Shown here in pieces: positions 23,507 through 29,848 of a stretch of DNA of 46,860 nucleotides. The position numbers and the translations under genes are program-made. Location of the stretch: positions 1 through 46,860 of IMG/VR virus record IMGVR_UViG_3300031671_000001; one strand, given 5' to 3'. Position 1 is the stretch's first letter; every line of letters starts with the position of its first letter. The notes under the pieces are model-generated. The model had not been told where the DNA came from, did no database searches, and saw only the letters and a list, made by a program, of their open reading frames with translations. This DNA comes from a virus.

Positions 23507-24748
23507 CTAGAAATCGAACTTCTTGCCGCCCGCGGAGGCCCTTGCGCTCTTTGCCGGCTGCGGCGCCGCCGTGGGGCCGGGCTTGGCTGGCTCGGATTCG
23601 GCGATTGCGGCAGTTTTGACCGGCTCGCTCTCAGGTCCAGGAGCGCTCGCCTCCCCCATCAAATCCAGGAGTTTCTTTTCCAGCTCTCCGAGACGCCCTT
23701 GATGCTGACCGAGCATCATTTGCTCGCGGGCCTGATTGAAGCCGAGTTCCACGCACAGGCGATGGATGACAGCCTTCTGGACGACTTCTCCCGGCGCAGG
23801 AATCTCGGCGCGCGGAGGGCCTGGAGGCAACGCGTTCTGCCGCTCCGCATTGTCGGGATAGAATTCGCCGGCAATTTCGGGCGCTCGCTCATCGTCGTCC
23901 TCCTCCATGACAATGGTGCGGCCGCCTAGCATCTTGCGCGTGTCCTGAAACAGCTTCGAAAACTCCGTCATTTTCTCGACGAGCTTGGGAAGCGTTTCGG
24001 CGGCCAGGTTCAGGCTGAGAATATGGGCGGTGGAAGACTTCTTGCCGTTGTCCCCGTCGTAAGTAACTTTTTCTGGTGCCACTTTCAGGGTGACACGTAT
24101 GCCGCCAAGCCGGCCGCCCAATAGCGAGCGAATCTGCTGCAGGCCGTTCGCGATATTGCGGATCGAACGATACGACGTGGTGTGAATTCGGCAGACGCCA
24201 CCGAAGGTAGGAAACTTTTCGAGAATGAAATAGAGATCGCCGGACGGCTTGCATCGCCCTTCCTCAAGGTCCGGGCAGCCATCGCCACACGGCTCGACGG
24301 GCTTCCCTTTTTTGTCTCCCTGGGTGTACTTGTAGTTCCCCGGCCACGGCTCGCCTTCCGGGTGCTTTTCGGTTTTGCGGATCGCCCGCATCTCGAAAAC
24401 GTGATCTTCTATTTGCACGAGCGAGCCCTTGCACTGCCATTCGGTCGCGGACCACCACGCGAGGTTCGTCTTAAAGACATTCTCCGGGTCGTCGTCCAAT
24501 AGAACGATTCCGACCTCGCGGGGATTTTCTCCATAGGCCTCGATCATCGCCTTCGTGACATCCTCATCGACCATCCACACGGCTTCATTTCCGTCCATGG
24601 TCTTCTCAAGGAATTGGAAGTGATCGAGCCGGCTGGGATAGTTCTTCCCTTTGGCCTTGTTCGGGGCTTCGCCGATGCTCACCTTGGTGGTGACTGGAAG
24701 CCGTTGGAGAGAATTCCCGCTCGCTTCGTGGGTCAATCCGAGAATCAT
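23507..24748 (-). CDS. Gp3/recombination directionality factor-like protein
   Basis: 413 aa from ATG 24748 (MILGLTHEASGNSLQRLPVT), with GGGAGGTAGTC upstream. A metal-binding region (EPCGDGCPDLEEGRCKPSG) is followed by GDLYFILEKFPTFGGVCRIH, TTSYRSIRNIANGLQQI and GRLGGIRVTLKVAP, a pattern I associate with the phage Gp3-like family (named after a recombination directionality factor). The C-terminal third is acidic, then Pro/Ala-rich, ending in GGKKFDF. It leads the nuclease-SbcC operon, so a DNA-binding recombination mediator or ssDNA-handling role is possible. No integrase is present for a true RDF. Moderate certainty. Confidence 0.6.
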   Translation of the reverse strand: MILGLTHEASGNSLQRLPVTTKVSIGEAPNKAKGKNYPSRLDHFQFLEKTMDGNEAVWMVDEDVTKAMIEAYGENPREVGIVLLDDDPENVFKTNLAWWSATEWQCKGSLVQIEDHVFEMRAIRKTEKHPEGEPWPGNYKYTQGDKKGKPVEPCGDGCPDLEEGRCKPSGDLYFILEKFPTFGGVCRIHTTSYRSIRNIANGLQQIRSLLGGRLGGIRVTLKVAPEKVTYDGDNGKKSSTAHILSLNLAAETLPKLVEKMTEFSKLFQDTRKMLGGRTIVMEEDDDERAPEIAGEFYPDNAERQNALPPGPPRAEIPAPGEVVQKAVIHRLCVELGFNQAREQMMLGQHQGRLGELEKKLLDLMGEASAPGPESEPVKTAAIAESEPAKPGPTAAPQPAKSARASAGGKKFDF

Positions 24749-24750
24749 GA

Positions 24751-24864
24751 CTACCTCCCTGTCCAGATCAATGTTCCCGCTATTCCAATACCGATGAAGA
24801 ATGCCGCTTTCGCTATTTGCCAGGCCACGCGCCAGCAGAGGTCGGCGCGCATCTGCCGCTCCAT
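24751..24864 (-). CDS. Single-pass membrane protein (37 aa)
   Basis: ATG 24864 overlaps the previous stop (TGATG), TAG ends two bases before the next ATG. One membrane helix (AFFIGIGIAGTLIWTG) after a charged N-terminus (MERQMRADLCWRVAWQIAK). Unknown. Confidence 0.5.
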   Translation of the reverse strand: MERQMRADLCWRVAWQIAKAAFFIGIGIAGTLIWTGR

Positions 24865-25178
24865 CATCGCTTAGCGACCTTCTTTCTTTTCGGTATCGGT
24901 AGACTGAACTTGAACGGCTGCGCACGAAGGCTACATACATCGTCAAAAACGCGTATAAATCTAGACACTTTGGCGGGCACATTTATGCCGGTGCATTCGT
25001 ACCTCGGGCACCCTTTCTTATTTGCCCAATAAATACGCCTAGTCTTGACGTATACCGTACCCACTCCAGTGGACTCCCGTATTGCGAGGGCTACTGGACA
25101 GCGAGTCTGATTGGCCGCCTCTCCGCGAACGATATGCTCCATTGTCACTTCAATTTCCGTCTTACCTTGTGTGCTCAT
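24864..25178 (-). CDS. Hypothetical early protein with Cys pair (104 aa)
   Basis: ATG 25178 with TTGGAGGATGCT upstream, overlapping the previous stop (ATGA). N-terminal VTMEHIVRGEAANQTRCPVA, then IRESTGVGTVYVKTRRIYW and a basic C-terminus (PKRKKVAKR). No family recognised; the basic end suggests nucleic-acid binding. Confidence 0.55.
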   Translation of the reverse strand: MSTQGKTEIEVTMEHIVRGEAANQTRCPVALAIRESTGVGTVYVKTRRIYWANKKGCPRYECTGINVPAKVSRFIRVFDDVCSLRAQPFKFSLPIPKRKKVAKR

Positions 25179-25393
25179 AGCATCCTCCAAGCTATCCACG
25201 TTACGGCTAGCGCGATAAGGCTTCCGATTGCCCATACGCGAATCAATGCCAATACATGGCGCTCTTCTTCCCTCGGCAGATGTGTAATCGTGATATAGCC
25301 GGCACCAAGGCAGTAAGGACAGAGGCGGTCAATGTCCTGAATTCCTTTGTTACAGTTGCAACGCACATGGTCGCTTTCGATTGTCTCGATCAT
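25175..25393 (-). CDS. Zinc-finger membrane protein (72 aa)
   Basis: ATG 25393 (MIETIESDHVRCNCNKGIQD). CxC...CPYC zinc site in the first 35 residues, then one membrane helix (WAIGSLIALAVTWIAW) at the C-terminus. Coupled at both ends by ATGA overlaps. Role unknown. Confidence 0.55.
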   Translation of the reverse strand: MIETIESDHVRCNCNKGIQDIDRLCPYCLGAGYITITHLPREEERHVLALIRVWAIGSLIALAVTWIAWRML

Positions 25394-25503
25394 TGCTTTC
25401 CCTTTCGCCGGTCGTACCTCGGGCCGGTACTCACCCACCAGATGTGGATGACGAGCACGATTGGCAACATGGCGAGGAATCCGGCGCTGAGTAGGGCGGT
25501 CAT
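25390..25503 (-). CDS. Single-pass membrane protein (37 aa)
   Basis: ATG 25503 and TGA 25390 both overlap neighbours (ATGA). Hydrophobic helix LSAGFLAMLPIVLVIHIWW at the N-terminus and a basic tail (PRYDRRKGKQ). Function unknown. Confidence 0.5.
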   Translation of the reverse strand: MTALLSAGFLAMLPIVLVIHIWWVSTGPRYDRRKGKQ

Positions 25504-25727
25504 TGTCTTATGGCTCCGGTTCCTCTTTCGAGAACGTATCCGGTGCTATTGGGCCGAAATCGGCAGAGCTGAATCCGTGACCGTCGAGTCGTGTTGTATC
25601 TTCCCCACTTGTCGCAATTCACGCAGAGGGCTTTTTCGGGTCCGACTTCGAGGACAAGAATGTAACGTTCGCTAATCCTAGAATCGTTATCACTCCATAT
25701 CTGACCTGCCTTAACAGTTGGTTTCAT
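25500..25727 (-). CDS. Small conserved protein (75 aa)
   Basis: ATG 25727 with GAGGTGATCGG upstream. The pattern VKAGQIWSDNDSRISERYIL and VNCDKWGRYNTTRRSRIQLC with a C-terminal GYVLER resembles a small beta-barrel family common in phages and prophages. No function assigned. Confidence 0.55.
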   Translation of the reverse strand: MKPTVKAGQIWSDNDSRISERYILVLEVGPEKALCVNCDKWGRYNTTRRSRIQLCRFRPNSTGYVLERGTGAIRQ

Positions 25728-25903
25728 CCGATCACCTCGCAAACAAACGCCACAACCAGCACCACGCCCAGCGCGCCAGCGAGCATCCAAAACAGGCAGT
25801 CTTTGACGCCCTGGCGGTATGCTAGTTTGTCGTCCGCGACGTACTTCACGCGCTCGACGAAACCGCTCCCGCTGATGGTGATTACTTCGTCCAAGACTCT
25901 CAC
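25724..25903 (-). CDS. Single-pass membrane protein (59 aa)
   Basis: GTG 25903 overlaps the previous stop (GTGA); the TGA overlaps the next ATG. N-terminal soluble part (VRVLDEVITISGSGFVERVK) then a membrane helix (FWMLAGALGVVLVVAFVC). Unknown role. Confidence 0.5.
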   Translation of the reverse strand: MRVLDEVITISGSGFVERVKYVADDKLAYRQGVKDCLFWMLAGALGVVLVVAFVCEVIG

Positions 25904-26184
25904 GGGCGACCCTCCGCCTTCGCAATGGCCCTTTTGGCCATGTCACTAACTTCCGACCAATTAACTTGAAATCCAGCGTCCAGCGCGCCGATATTCGCGA
26001 GAACTATTTCGGCTACCTTCAGTAAATCCTCGGCTGCCTTGTGCATTGCGCACATGCGAAACATTGCGCCAGCCTTCCTGTAGGAAAGAATCTCGCAGCC
26101 GCAACCTGATACGGTGTGGCTAGCGATTGTGGCGGTAAGAAACGGCGCTTCCCACGGTCCCGGCGTCGGTTTCGACTCTTCCAT
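25900..26184 (-). CDS. TPGPW-type phage protein (94 aa)
   Basis: Starts MEESKPTPGPWEAPFLTATI, an N-terminal 'TPGPW' motif seen in many small early phage proteins. Cys-rich middle (SGCGCEILSY; FRMCAMHKAAEDLL) and a helical C-terminus. Likely early and cytosolic; function unknown. Confidence 0.6.
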   Translation of the reverse strand: MEESKPTPGPWEAPFLTATIASHTVSGCGCEILSYRKAGAMFRMCAMHKAAEDLLKVAEIVLANIGALDAGFQVNWSEVSDMAKRAIAKAEGRP

Positions 26185-26186
26185 CG

Positions 26187-26594
26187 CTATTCCTCCATCT
26201 CGTAGCAGCCCGCCGCGTGCTGCAAGTCGGCCTGATACTTCGCATCTTGCCTATTGCGTTCGAGCTGCGCCGCCCCACTAAGAGGAATCGAAACGGCGCG
26301 CCCGTCCTCCGGCACAACGCCCAGCGCGTCGTGGTGAGTTTCGGAGCTTTGTCTTTCCATCCATTCCTGAAGTTCTCGGTGGAACTGATCGACGGAAATA
26401 TCGCGACGGTATGTAGAGATATCGTGACTGCCTCCCGCGCCACCGGATATCATCTGGCAGTTGTTAGGAAAACGCTCGCCGATATATTCAGCGATCTTTG
26501 CAATCGTTCGGCGAACATATCCCCAATCTTCTCCGCTTATATTTATCTTGACTTCGAAAGGTGCTAGCGGCGGTCGCTCTACCGTAATCGTCAT
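26187..26594 (-). CDS. Hypothetical early protein (135 aa)
   Basis: Coupled to the preceding 37-codon gene by ATGA. Contains VKINISGEDWGYVRRTIAKI, a Gly-rich GGAGGSHDISTYRRDISVDQ, and a polar helical end with AAGCYEMEE. No family recognised. TAG stop two bases before the next ATG. Confidence 0.6.
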   Translation of the reverse strand: MTITVERPPLAPFEVKINISGEDWGYVRRTIAKIAEYIGERFPNNCQMISGGAGGSHDISTYRRDISVDQFHRELQEWMERQSSETHHDALGVVPEDGRAVSIPLSGAAQLERNRQDAKYQADLQHAAGCYEMEE

Positions 26595-26704
26595 GCTTTC
26601 CTCCTCGTCTTCCGCTTCCGGCTCGCGACGTAGTACGCCACGCGGAGCAGCTTCTCCCGCTTGCTGGCAGGCAGTCGCAGAAGGGCGCGGTCAATGCGTG
26701 TCAC
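26591..26704 (-). CDS. Small basic protein (37 aa)
   Basis: GTG 26704 with GGAGAAAGCATA upstream. Product MTRIDRALLRLPASKREKLL then a basic tail (ASRKRKTRRKA), likely nucleic-acid binding. First gene of the leftward early operon. Confidence 0.45.
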   Translation of the reverse strand: MTRIDRALLRLPASKREKLLRVAYYVASRKRKTRRKA

Positions 26705-26804
26705 TATGCTTTCTCCTTCGTGCCACACTGATCGCTATTTGCTTTGTCTCTCCTATTCGGAGGACTTTCATGCACCATTACGACGAGCGGTCAAATGTTG
26801 CCTA

Positions 26805-26832
26805 TTGCGTCTATTTAGTGATTTCGTATAAT
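26805..26832 (+). promoter_or_regulatory. Rightward promoter
   Basis: TTGCGT (26805-26810), 16-nt spacer, consensus TATAAT (26827-26832). It implies a transcript start near 26839, just ahead of the AAGGGGGC site and ATG at 26866. Confidence 0.5.
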
Positions 26833-26854
26833 TCGCGCATCCCCGCTGGTCCAA
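26825..26854 (-). promoter_or_regulatory. Candidate leftward early promoter overlapping the rightward one
   Basis: On the minus strand TTGGAC (26849-26854), 18-nt spacer, TATACG (26825-26830), sharing the same AT-rich core as the rightward -10. It would start the early operon with a leader of about 110 nt before GTG 26704. Confidence 0.35.
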
Positions 26855-26865
26855 GGGGGCAATCC

Positions 26866-27141
26866 ATGTCCAAGGCGCGATTTACAGACAACGCACAATT
26901 AACTCTGCCGCTGGAATATTTGACTTCATCGTCCGATACGAGTCTTCGCAATTTCGAAATGATGCAATTGAACCACGCGGCAAATCTAGAAAAGGAAATC
27001 GAGGCGATGCGCAGGGAACGCGACCGGGCAAACGTAATGGCGGAGGTGGCCCGCATGCTTATTGATAACCGGACCGAATTGCTAAAGCATGTCGGGAACC
27101 ATCTGGAAAGAGTGAGAGGAGAAAGGAGCGATGCCGCGTGA
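26866..27141 (+). CDS. Coiled-coil protein on the plus strand (91 aa)
   Basis: ATG 26866 with AAGGGGGCAATCC upstream, downstream of a good promoter. An ATG at 26770 also has GGAGGA, but the extra residues read like untranslated promoter DNA. After a polar N-terminus (MSKARFTDNAQLTLPLEYLT) the protein is a long helix (ANLEKEIEAMRRERDRANVM). It is transcribed against the early operon. Role unknown; a divergent regulator is possible. Confidence 0.55.
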   Translation: MSKARFTDNAQLTLPLEYLTSSSDTSLRNFEMMQLNHAANLEKEIEAMRRERDRANVMAEVARMLIDNRTELLKHVGNHLERVRGERSDAA

Positions 27142-27253
27142 GAGGGTCTTACCGTCCGCTGATTATGTTGTGCGAATGAAACAACAACATTGTATTCATT
27201 CCCGCACTCCAAGTTGACCGGAAACACAAATACCTCCGCGTCGGCTCTCATGG

Positions 27254-27415
27254 CTAGGCCGCCTGTCCCTTTTCTGCTCTTAATTCACGGTGCAAGAGCT
27301 GGCGCACGAGCTCACTGAAGTCAGTTCCTCGCTTCTCAGCCAAGGAATAGAAGGCTTTCTGCTCTTCAGGGCTTAGCATCACCCGACTCTGCAACGTCCG
27401 GTTTGATCGTTTCAT
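27254..27415 (-). CDS. Second ribbon-helix-helix-like regulator (53 aa)
   Basis: ATG 27415, TAG 27254. Short strand (RTLQSRVMLSPEEQKAFYSL) followed by the two helices (AEKRGTDFSELVRQLLHREL), an RHH layout close to CopG/Arc-type repressors. Its promoter has a palindrome between the -35 and -10 boxes, so autoregulation is likely. It lies alone between the early region and lysis genes. Confidence 0.6.
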   Translation of the reverse strand: MKRSNRTLQSRVMLSPEEQKAFYSLAEKRGTDFSELVRQLLHRELRAEKGQAA

Positions 27416-27421
27416 GCTTAC

Positions 27422-27450
27422 TTTTTACAATGATGGCCATGTCTTGTCAA
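27422..27450 (-). promoter_or_regulatory. Promoter and palindromic operator of the second RHH gene
   Basis: TTGACA (27445-27450), 17-nt spacer, TAAAAA (27422-27427) on the minus strand; the spacer holds the palindrome ATGGCCAT (27433-27440). The expected start site falls at or next to the ATG at 27415, so the mRNA may be leaderless. Confidence 0.5.
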
Positions 27451-27555
27451 GAACAATTATCGCCACATTCCCACAAAGAGCATAAATAATCCTGCTTTTA
27501 TGGCACTCAACGTGCTCAGGGTATCCCTGTATTTACGCTCCAGTGAAGCGCCGGG

Positions 27556-28038
27556 TCACGCTGCGCAGTCCCGCCTGAGCCAGCCGAGCAAGAATTGCGC
27601 CTGCGTCTGGTCGTTGCAGGCTATCTGTGCGTGCCGATAAGCCGCGCGTGCCGATAGCTCCGACACAAGGCTACTTTCTTCCACCGCGTTCGCCAGCTTG
27701 ACCGTCTCCGGCCCTACCAGGCCGTCAATCACTAGCGGCCCCACGCTGAAGTATGCCAACGCTTGCTGTAGCAGCTTCCCTGCCGTCTCCTGCCCGAAGT
27801 TGACCGCCATGTCGAGCATCTTGTTAGCTACGAGCTGAGAGTGGAGGCCATCAAAGCGCCAGTAGTCACGGCAATAGATGGCGATGGCTTGTGCTTCGGT
27901 GAGGTTGCGGATGTCGAGCTGGGGATAGGCGCGCTTAGAGATGCCATACTTCGTGATCCCGCCTGCGTCTGAGGGGTTCTTTACCAGGCCGCCTTCGATG
28001 CGGATCAAGCGTTGGACGGCAATGTTGAAATCAGCCAT
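27556..28038 (-). CDS. Endolysin, GH108 N-acetylmuramidase
   Basis: 160 aa. The GH108 signature is clear: catalytic Glu in RLIRIEGGLVKNPSDAGGIT, then KYGISKRAYPQ, AIYCRDYWRFDG, and LDMAVNFGQETAGKLLQQAL. The C-terminal half carries the peptidoglycan-binding segment (IDGLVGPETVKLANAV). It cleaves the glycan strands of peptidoglycan to release progeny. No signal peptide or N-terminal membrane helix, so it needs a holin. Candidate holins are encoded upstream (29091-29438, 30720-30896). It follows the two tRNA genes and ends the leftward late block. Confidence 0.9.
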   Translation of the reverse strand: MADFNIAVQRLIRIEGGLVKNPSDAGGITKYGISKRAYPQLDIRNLTEAQAIAIYCRDYWRFDGLHSQLVANKMLDMAVNFGQETAGKLLQQALAYFSVGPLVIDGLVGPETVKLANAVEESSLVSELSARAAYRHAQIACNDQTQAQFLLGWLRRDCAA

Positions 28039-28072
28039 TCGGTGTGTTATTCTCCGCTTTGTAAGAGTTTTG

Positions 28073-28156
28073 CGGAGAGGGTGGGAGTCGAACCCACAAA
28101 TCCTCTAGGGATCGCGATTTTAAAGATCGCCGGGCTTACCGATGCCCAACCTCTCC
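28073..28156 (-). tRNA. Class II tRNA with anticodon UUA (ochre suppressor type)
   Basis: Cloverleaf: acceptor GGAGAGG/CCTCTCC (7 bp), D-arm GGGC/GCCC, anticodon stem GCGAT/ATCGC around loop CTTTAAA, so U33 is followed by UUA, which pairs with UAA. The variable arm is long (stem ATCC/GGAT) and the T-arm is GTGGG TTCGACT CCCAC. The discriminator base is G; CCA is not encoded. A long variable arm plus G73 are serine identity elements, and the loop differs from a tRNA-Ser(UGA) loop (CTTGAAA) by one base. The 4-bp D-stem is unusual for Ser. Predicted charging with Ser is an inference. Confidence 0.8.
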
Positions 28157-28161
28157 ACGAA

Positions 28162-28255
28162 TGGCGGGGGCGGTTAGATTCGAACTAGCGAACCCTGTGC
28201 GAGCAGGGTTGGCCGATTATAAGCCGGCTACATTCAACCGCTCTGGCACGCCCCG
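28162..28255 (-). tRNA. Class II tRNA-like gene with anticodon UAU
   Basis: Encoded CCA (28164-28162) after discriminator G. Acceptor CGGGGCG/CGCCCCC has a C-C mismatch at the first pair. Anticodon stem GCCGG/TCGGC with loop CTTATAA gives UAU (codon AUA). The variable arm is very long (7-bp stem AACCCTG/CAGGGTT); the T-arm (GCTAG TTCGAAT CTAAC) has one mismatch. The D-region TGCCAGAGCGGTTGAAT resembles tRNA-Ser genes. A Ser-type body with an Ile-type anticodon is odd; it may be degenerate or a decoder of another kind. Confidence 0.65.
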
Positions 28256-28278
28256 CCCTAGTTATTTCTGTTTAGGTT

Positions 28279-28539
28279 TCACCGTTCCGGGGCTGGATTC
28301 GGCAGGCACTTCGGACGGAGCGCCTTCTCTTTTTCGTGCTGTTCCTTCCATTCCTTGAGCCTGTCCTTCAGCACCTGTTGCCACCGGTTATGCCGGTAAA
28401 CGCAGATGGCCGTCTCGGGCAGCCACGCACTCTTGATGTTCCCGCTGTTCTCAATCAGAACATCGAAGTGCTGGCAGCAGTACGACTTACCGTCCAGTTC
28501 GTGCCGCGCGCGGCGCGCGCACCACGCGCACTTTGGCAT
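28279..28539 (-). CDS. Zinc-finger-like small protein (86 aa)
   Basis: MPKCAWCARRARHELDGKSY followed by CCQHF gives a CxxC...CxxH zinc site at the N-terminus. A charged helix (DRLKEWKEQHEKEKALRPK) ends the protein. TGA stop. It follows the small membrane gene by 13 bp. Unknown role, expressed with the lysis genes. Confidence 0.55.
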   Translation of the reverse strand: MPKCAWCARRARHELDGKSYCCQHFDVLIENSGNIKSAWLPETAICVYRHNRWQQVLKDRLKEWKEQHEKEKALRPKCLPNPAPER

Positions 28540-28552
28540 TGAATGTCCTCAC

Positions 28553-28780
28553 TCACTTGAAGCCGTCCCGGTTCCGCGCAACGCGGTCCTTGTAATCCTC
28601 AATGGCAACCAGTTTCGTTACGGTGGCGCTTAATTCGTCGAGAATCAGCTGTGCCTTCTCGCGCCACTCCTCGATACTATTCAGGCGCTGCCCCATCGTG
28701 CCAGCTGTGTAGGCCCATGCAATGATGACGAATACGATGGTGAGCGCGTTGCCAAGATCAATGTGCCAGAATGGCTGCAT
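28553..28780 (-). CDS. Membrane-anchored coiled-coil protein, spanin- or holin-like (75 aa)
   Basis: ATG 28780 overlaps the upstream stop (TGATG). One membrane helix (NALTIVFVIIAWAYTAGTM) then a helix with heptads (EKAQLILDELSATVTKLV). N-in anchor plus periplasmic coil recalls Rz-like i-spanins, though it is short. A holin accessory is the alternative. Confidence 0.45.
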   Translation of the reverse strand: MQPFWHIDLGNALTIVFVIIAWAYTAGTMGQRLNSIEEWREKAQLILDELSATVTKLVAIEDYKDRVARNRDGFK

Positions 28781-29091
28781 CACTTTTTCTCCGCCTTACA
28801 CGAAAAGGGTGAATCTATGCACAGTTGTCCGCTTTTTATCCAGGAGTGATAGCAGCCATAGGCAAGAAAACTAGGAGACAAACTCATTGTTTCCAGGGCA
28901 TCTCCCGTTCTTTGCCAATGGGGACACTCGCTGTCCGGCCACCGCGATTCAGAGGCTCCAATCGGCTTTATGAACAGCGCTAGATACTCTCTCCCGCAAT
29001 TAGGACATCGGATTCGGAGGCCATACTTTATGGTCCCTTCCACGTCGTCATATTCCAAGAATCGAGCAAAATCTTTCAGTGGGTAGTCCAT
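28780..29091 (-). CDS. Zinc-ribbon-like protein (103 aa)
   Basis: ATG 29091 overlaps the previous stop (TGATG). The longer frame to 29307 runs over the upstream gene. Sites RCPNCGREYLALFI and DSECPHWQRTGDALE suggest one zinc ribbon, with more Cys/His near the C-terminus. No family recognised. Confidence 0.5.
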   Translation of the reverse strand: MDYPLKDFARFLEYDDVEGTIKYGLRIRCPNCGREYLALFIKPIGASESRWPDSECPHWQRTGDALETMSLSPSFLAYGCYHSWIKSGQLCIDSPFSCKAEKK

Positions 29092-29438
29092 CACTTTTTC
29101 TCCGCTTCCGAGCCTATGATCGTCACCTGGTCGGGATGCTCCTGCATCTGCGTGATGAACGCCTTGGGCAGCGATTGGATCAGGTCGCGGCCAAGCGGCG
29201 ATACGCTGCACACGCCGAACCATGCCGCAGCGAGCGCAAAGAGGCCGGCGCCAGACGCATCCCGCCAGCCTCTCCCCGCCAATAATGCGAGCCCAGCTAG
29301 CCCGCAACTCGAAATCACGCCGCTTACGATCAGCGACGTGAAGAGCTTAAGCCACGCCTGAATCATCTTGTCCTTGCGCACCGATAGCCACCAGTTCAGC
29401 AGTACATCGCCAATCGCACCCAGTCCGGTCAGGTCCAT
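29091..29438 (-). CDS. Two-helix membrane protein, candidate holin (115 aa)
   Basis: ATG 29438. N-terminal amphipathic region (MDLTGLGAIGDVLLNWWLSV), membrane helices LFTSLIVSGVISSCGLAGLA and GAGLFALAAAWFGVCSV, and a charged C-terminus (GSEAEKK). The topology fits class II holins, and it is encoded a few genes before the endolysin. No sequence family is recognised. Confidence 0.55.
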   Translation of the reverse strand: MDLTGLGAIGDVLLNWWLSVRKDKMIQAWLKLFTSLIVSGVISSCGLAGLALLAGRGWRDASGAGLFALAAAWFGVCSVSPLGRDLIQSLPKAFITQMQEHPDQVTIIGSEAEKK

Positions 29439-29440
29439 GG

Positions 29441-29737
29441 CTACCTGTACAGCTCCCTGAGTTTCTCCATGATCGGCGTCGCCAGCATTACGCGGTCGAT
29501 TTCATGGATTTCCTTCTGCAAGCTCTCCATCTCCTGCTGCATGGTCAGCTTGTCCTGGTCGAACCTTGCGATGGAGTTGTCCAGGTATTGCAGGCGCGTG
29601 CTCAGGCGTCCGCGAATGGCTACCAGGGGATTCGGGGGAGCTATCGGTGCCGAATCCGGAAAGACTGAACTTGTAGTTCCGGAAGTTGCGATACTTGGAC
29701 TCTGGAGTTGGTCTCGGTTCTTGCGTCTAAATTTCAT
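29441..29737 (-). CDS. Coiled-coil protein (98 aa)
   Basis: ATG 29737 overlaps the upstream stop (ATGA). A disordered Ser/Pro-rich N-terminus is followed by a heptad helix (STRLQYLDNSIARFDQDKLT; MQQEMESLQKEIHEIDRVM). Function unknown; neighbours are membrane and lysis proteins. Confidence 0.5.
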   Translation of the reverse strand: MKFRRKNRDQLQSPSIATSGTTSSVFPDSAPIAPPNPLVAIRGRLSTRLQYLDNSIARFDQDKLTMQQEMESLQKEIHEIDRVMLATPIMEKLRELYR

Positions 29738-29844
29738 GGCTTCCCTTTCAAGTCTCGATTGGCTCGCCTAGCTAGAGTGATCAGTTGCGGGATGCTGGCG
29801 AGAAAGCTTCCCAGAGTCGCGAATGTCGCCCAGATACGTTTCAT
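29734..29844 (-). CDS. Small hydrophobic peptide (36 aa)
   Basis: ATG 29844 to TGA 29734, coupled to the next gene by ATGA. MKRIWATFATLGSFLASIPQ then a basic tail: a short membrane-like helix. No ribosome site is evident. Tentative. Confidence 0.4.
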   Translation of the reverse strand: MKRIWATFATLGSFLASIPQLITLARRANRDLKGKP

Positions 29845-29848
29845 GGCG

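Noticed and set aside
26811-27251. 146-aa minus-strand ORF opposite the plus coiled-coil gene
   Set aside because: Ser/Arg-rich antisense pattern, no ribosome site; the plus-strand gene has a promoter and ribosome site.
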